Of a DNA stretch of 64,000 bases, positions 61,480 through 64,000 are shown piece by piece (position 1 is the first letter of the stretch; the number at the start of each line of letters is the position of its first letter). A program made the translations under genes and the position numbers. The notes under the pieces are model-generated. The model searched no databases. It was not told the origin of the DNA and saw only the letters and a program-made list of their open reading frames with translations. Source of the stretch: an uncultured Lachnospiraceae bacterium (lineage in GTDB: Bacteria > Bacillota > Clostridia > Lachnospirales > Lachnospiraceae). Location of the stretch: contig CACYPS010000001.1 of the NCBI GenBank assembly GCA_902776305.1, positions 62,001 to 126,000 on the forward strand. Direction: 5' to 3'.

Positions 61480-62480
61480 AACAATTTATCGCAGGCAAAA
61501 ATGAAGCGGGACAGCGTTTTGACAAGTACCTGTCAAAACTGCTCCGCGAAGCGCCTAAAAGCTTCATATATAAGATGCTGCGAAAAAAGAATATCACTCT
61601 GAACGGCAAGAAGGCAGCCGGATCGGAAATGCTCTCTGAGGGTGACGAAATCAGGCTTTTCTTATCGGATGAGACTTTTCTGAAATTCTCCGGAACAAAC
61701 GAGAACGCCGCACGGACGGACAGCGGTTCGCCCGGCAGAAGATCCGGAGGAGAGAGAGCGGCGGCATTTGCGAAGCGGATTATCTACGAGGATGACGACC
61801 TTCTTTTCTGGAACAAACCTCTCGGCGTGCTCTCTCAACCGGACGCTTCCGAGCGGGACAGTATCGTGGAAATGCTTCAGAATTATCTGCTTTGGTCAGG
61901 CAAACTGTGTGAAAAGGATCTTGCAACGTTCCGTCCCGCACCTGTGAACAGACTCGACAGGAACACGAGCGGCATCGTCCTGTGCGGTATATCTCTCAGG
62001 GGGCTGCAGTTCCTCTCGGAGGCAGTTCATGAAAGAACCGTTCAAAAAAAGTATGTCTGCGTGATATACGGCAGTATAAAAGACGGCCGCTATGACGCAT
62101 ATCTGAAAAAAGCGGAAACCGGGAACAAAGTAGAAGTATCTGACGATCCGATCCCCGGAGGAAAGCCGATCACGACTGTCTTTCGTACACTAAGCGGGCA
62201 CGGCAGATATACACTTTTAGAGGCAGAACTCGTGACCGGACGAACGCATCAGATCAGGGCACATCTGACCCATATGGGATGCGGCATCGTCGGGGATCCG
62301 AAATACGGGAATCCAGAAGTGAACCGCGAAGTGAAGCAAAAGTACGGTATACAGTATCAGATGCTGCATGCCGCAGAAGTTACATTCTGTGACAGCGAAG
62401 AACCTTTCGGGTATCTGGCAGGCAAAACTTTTCGTGCCGAAATTCCGCCGGATTTTGCCAGAATCCTTGTTTCTACGTAA
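61476..62480 (+). CDS. RluA family RNA pseudouridine synthase
   Basis: The 334-residue protein has an N-terminal S4 RNA-binding domain (GQRFDKYLSKLLREAPKSFIYK) and the RluA catalytic domain: NKPLGVLSQPD near residue 112, the catalytic Asp in VNRLDRNTSGIVLC near 158, and TGRTHQIRAHLTHMG near 253. It isomerises uridine in rRNA or tRNA; the exact site is not predictable. About 25 low-complexity residues (Gly/Ser/Arg-rich) separate the two domains. Confidence 0.9.
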   Translation: MKQFIAGKNEAGQRFDKYLSKLLREAPKSFIYKMLRKKNITLNGKKAAGSEMLSEGDEIRLFLSDETFLKFSGTNENAARTDSGSPGRRSGGERAAAFAKRIIYEDDDLLFWNKPLGVLSQPDASERDSIVEMLQNYLLWSGKLCEKDLATFRPAPVNRLDRNTSGIVLCGISLRGLQFLSEAVHERTVQKKYVCVIYGSIKDGRYDAYLKKAETGNKVEVSDDPIPGGKPITTVFRTLSGHGRYTLLEAELVTGRTHQIRAHLTHMGCGIVGDPKYGNPEVNREVKQKYGIQYQMLHAAEVTFCDSEEPFGYLAGKTFRAEIPPDFARILVST

Positions 62481-62527
62481 AAGATGACCGGTATGTCTGA
62501 GCGATAATTAAGAAAGGACTGACTGCA

Positions 62528-63082
62528 TTGGAAACAAAAGACAATAACGAAGAGAAGATAGATATTAAGAAGGAGATACTGTCCTACGTCTATATGATTG
62601 CGCTCGTAGTTGCGGCTGTTCTCTTTCTCAATGAATTTTTTGTTGTCAACGCGAAAATTCCGTCTTCTTCTATGGAAAAGACGATTATGGTCAACGACCA
62701 GATCTTCGGCAACAGACTGGCCTATATGTCCGAGGGTCCGCAGAGGTTTGACATCATCATCTTCAGATATCCGGACGATGAGAGCAAGCTCTTTATAAAG
62801 AGAGTCATCGGTATGCCGGGTGATGTCGTGAATATCGTTGACGGCAAGGTCTATATCAATAACGAATCGGAACCTCTCAACGACAGCTTTTGCCCGGAGG
62901 AGCCGCACGGTAATTTCGGACCATATATCGTTCCGGCCAACTGCTATTTTGTGATGGGAGATAACAGGAACAACAGTCACGACTCCAGATACTGGCAAAA
63001 TACTTTCGTGCGGGAAGATCAGATCCTCGGAAAAGCATTCCTGAGATACTGGCCGGCCAGCCGATTCGGAAAGATAAGCTGA
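62528..63082 (+). CDS. lepB: Signal peptidase I
   Basis: LepB removes signal peptides at the membrane surface. The 184-residue protein has one N-terminal membrane helix (about residues 20-38), the catalytic Ser in IPSSSMEKT near 55, the catalytic Lys in FIKRVIGMPGD near 95 and the C-terminal GDNRNNSHDSRYW box. Length is typical for Gram-positive enzymes. The start is TTG 62528 with AAGGACTG upstream. Its stop overlaps the recU start by one base. Confidence 0.93.
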   Translation: METKDNNEEKIDIKKEILSYVYMIALVVAAVLFLNEFFVVNAKIPSSSMEKTIMVNDQIFGNRLAYMSEGPQRFDIIIFRYPDDESKLFIKRVIGMPGDVVNIVDGKVYINNESEPLNDSFCPEEPHGNFGPYIVPANCYFVMGDNRNNSHDSRYWQNTFVREDQILGKAFLRYWPASRFGKIS

Positions 63083-63621
63083 TGGGTACCTGGAATTCAA
63101 GAGGACTCCGCGGTTCCGTTCTGGAGGATGTCATCAACTACACGATCGAACATTACCGGGACGCCGGGCTGGCGGTCATCCAGAAGATCCCCACCCCCAT
63201 CACACCGATCGAGATAGACAAGACGTCAAGGCATATCACGCTGGCCTATTTTGATCAGAAAAGTACAGTTGATTATATGGGGGTCGTGCAGGGAATTCCC
63301 ATCTGCTTCGATGCGAAGGAATGTGCATCCGACACATTTCCGCTGCAGAATATACACGAACACCAGACTGCCTTCATGCGGGACTTTGAAAAGCAGGGAG
63401 GCATTTCGTTCTTTATTCTCTATTACACCGGAAGACAGGAGTATTACTACCTGCGGCTCAGGGAGATGCTCACATTCTGGGAGAGAAGGGAAGCGGGGGG
63501 ACGGAAGAGTTTCCGTCTTGAGGAGCTTGATCCGGCATTTTTCCTGCAGGAAAAAAGAAATCTGATTCCGCTGCTTGAAGGAATACAGAGGGATCTTGAC
63601 GACCGCGAAGAGGAAGAATAA
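63082..63621 (+). CDS. recU: Holliday junction resolvase RecU
   Basis: RecU cuts four-way junctions in Firmicutes, in the role of RuvC, and works with RuvAB, which are encoded at 33479-35104. The 179-residue protein has the RecU pattern: WNSRGLRGSVLEDVINYT, FDQKSTVDYMG and the active-site GIPICFDAKEC, then QNIHEHQTAFM. It overlaps lepB by one base. Length is within the family range, with an acidic tail. Confidence 0.9.
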   Translation: MGTWNSRGLRGSVLEDVINYTIEHYRDAGLAVIQKIPTPITPIEIDKTSRHITLAYFDQKSTVDYMGVVQGIPICFDAKECASDTFPLQNIHEHQTAFMRDFEKQGGISFFILYYTGRQEYYYLRLREMLTFWERREAGGRKSFRLEELDPAFFLQEKRNLIPLLEGIQRDLDDREEEE

Positions 63622-63637
63622 TAAGGAGAATAGATTC

Positions 63638-64000
63638 ATGAACAACAGAGTGATCCACACCCCGGACGGCGTCAGGGATCTGTACGGTCGCAACAAAAAG
63701 AACAAAAAAATCCTCATGGCACAGCTTGACGGCGTGTTCGAGCGTTACGGATACAGTGACATCGAGACGCCTACGCTTGAATACTTTGAAGTGTTCTCAA
63801 GCGATATCGGTACGACTCCGTCCAATGAGCTTTACAAGTTCTTTGACAGGGACGGCAATACACTGGTACTGCGGCCGGATTTTACGCCTTCCGTGGCAAG
63901 AGCCGTCTCCATGCACTTCCCGGATGATGCTTTTCCTGCCAGACTCTGTTATTCCGGAAGTACATTTGTTAACTCTCGTGAGTATCAGGGAAAGCTGAAG
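63638..64000 (+). CDS. hisZ: ATP phosphoribosyltransferase regulatory subunit HisZ (N-terminal part, cut by window end)
   Basis: The frame is open from ATG 63638 to the window end (121 codons). The start TPDGVRDLYG and the class II synthetase-like TPTLEYFEVF, FFDRDGNTLVLRPDFTPS and ARAVSM match HisZ, a histidyl-tRNA-synthetase paralogue that activates short-form HisG in histidine synthesis. True HisRS would be expected to carry a different motif-1 region, so HisZ is preferred. AAGGAGAA precedes the ATG. Further his genes would be expected to follow outside the window. Confidence 0.85.
   Translation, partial: MNNRVIHTPDGVRDLYGRNKKNKKILMAQLDGVFERYGYSDIETPTLEYFEVFSSDIGTTPSNELYKFFDRDGNTLVLRPDFTPSVARAVSMHFPDDAFPARLCYSGSTFVNSREYQGKLK

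Noticed and set aside
63638-64000. Histidyl-tRNA synthetase
   Set aside because: The start looks like the synthetase fold, but the sequence around LEYFEVF and RPDFTPS fits HisZ better. The rest of the gene is outside the window, so this stays open.

Overview
The window is a gene-dense chromosomal segment of a Gram-positive, anaerobic, spore-lineage bacterium of the class Clostridia, most likely Lachnospiraceae or a close relative. This placement is inferred from gene content and order, not from a search. The signs are a long (about 400-residue) PRPP synthetase, separate but overlapping ispH and S1-like genes, the FchA/FolD split of one-carbon chemistry, a DUF512 radical-SAM protein beside der, a GerW-type spore protein, NusG-domain-II and Gx-transporter neighbours, a sodium-pump decarboxylase operon and a dockerin protein. 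No tRNA, rRNA, CRISPR array, prophage, insertion sequence or plasmid gene is visible. About 58 protein genes are called. Most lie on the + strand; prs, an aldo/keto reductase, an RNase H-like protein and rpmB lie on the - strand.

Layout. 1-7031: end of an EF-G-like gene, prs (-), DUF512 protein-der-gpsA, and an aldo/keto reductase (-) separated from gpsA by a 104-bp nested palindrome. 7190-11720: a one-carbon block, metF, fhs, fchA, folD. 11717-19345: a lectin-bearing cell-wall hydrolase coupled to folD, a membrane MutS-like ATPase, rnhA with a 62-bp tandem repeat behind it, alaS, and rpsU (58 residues). 19412-21701: metallophosphoesterase, scpA, scpB. 21881-27154: five genes for a biotin-dependent carboxyltransferase and Na+-pumping decarboxylase. 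27261-31274: flavoprotein, cmk, ispH, S1-like protein. 31393-35104: RNase H-like protein (-), NusG-II protein, Gx transporter, ruvA, ruvB. 35117-39178: surface-glycan genes (DUF4422, GT2-LicD fusion, Gtf3-like transferase). 39270-47140: zapA, U32 protein, ftsW-like, class B PBP, unknown protein, DUF2953 protein, gerW. 47291-54561: rpmB (-), dockerin beta-helix protein, Asp23 protein, DAK2 kinase, recG. 54712-64000: divergent methylglyoxal synthase, rsmD, coaD, coiled-coil protein, pepD, small alarmone synthetase, rsmF, membrane protein, pseudouridine synthase, lepB, recU and the start of hisZ.

How the genes fit together. Fhs, FchA, FolD and MetF carry formate to methyl-tetrahydrofolate. FolD lacks the two residues tied to cyclohydrolase activity, which fits the presence of FchA. 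The 21881-27154 operon joins a transcarboxylase-like pair (acyl-CoA carboxyltransferase and OadA) to a biotin carrier and a Na+-exporting membrane unit. Several enzymes (aldo/keto reductase, methylglyoxal synthase, RNase H-like protein) have substitutions at residues normally needed for catalysis. The most accessory-looking genes are the dockerin protein set between rpmB and the Asp23 gene, the glycan cassette between ruvB and zapA, and the lectin-hydrolase fused by translation to folD. Eleven genes appear to start with TTG. No wholly new defence or mobile system could be supported.
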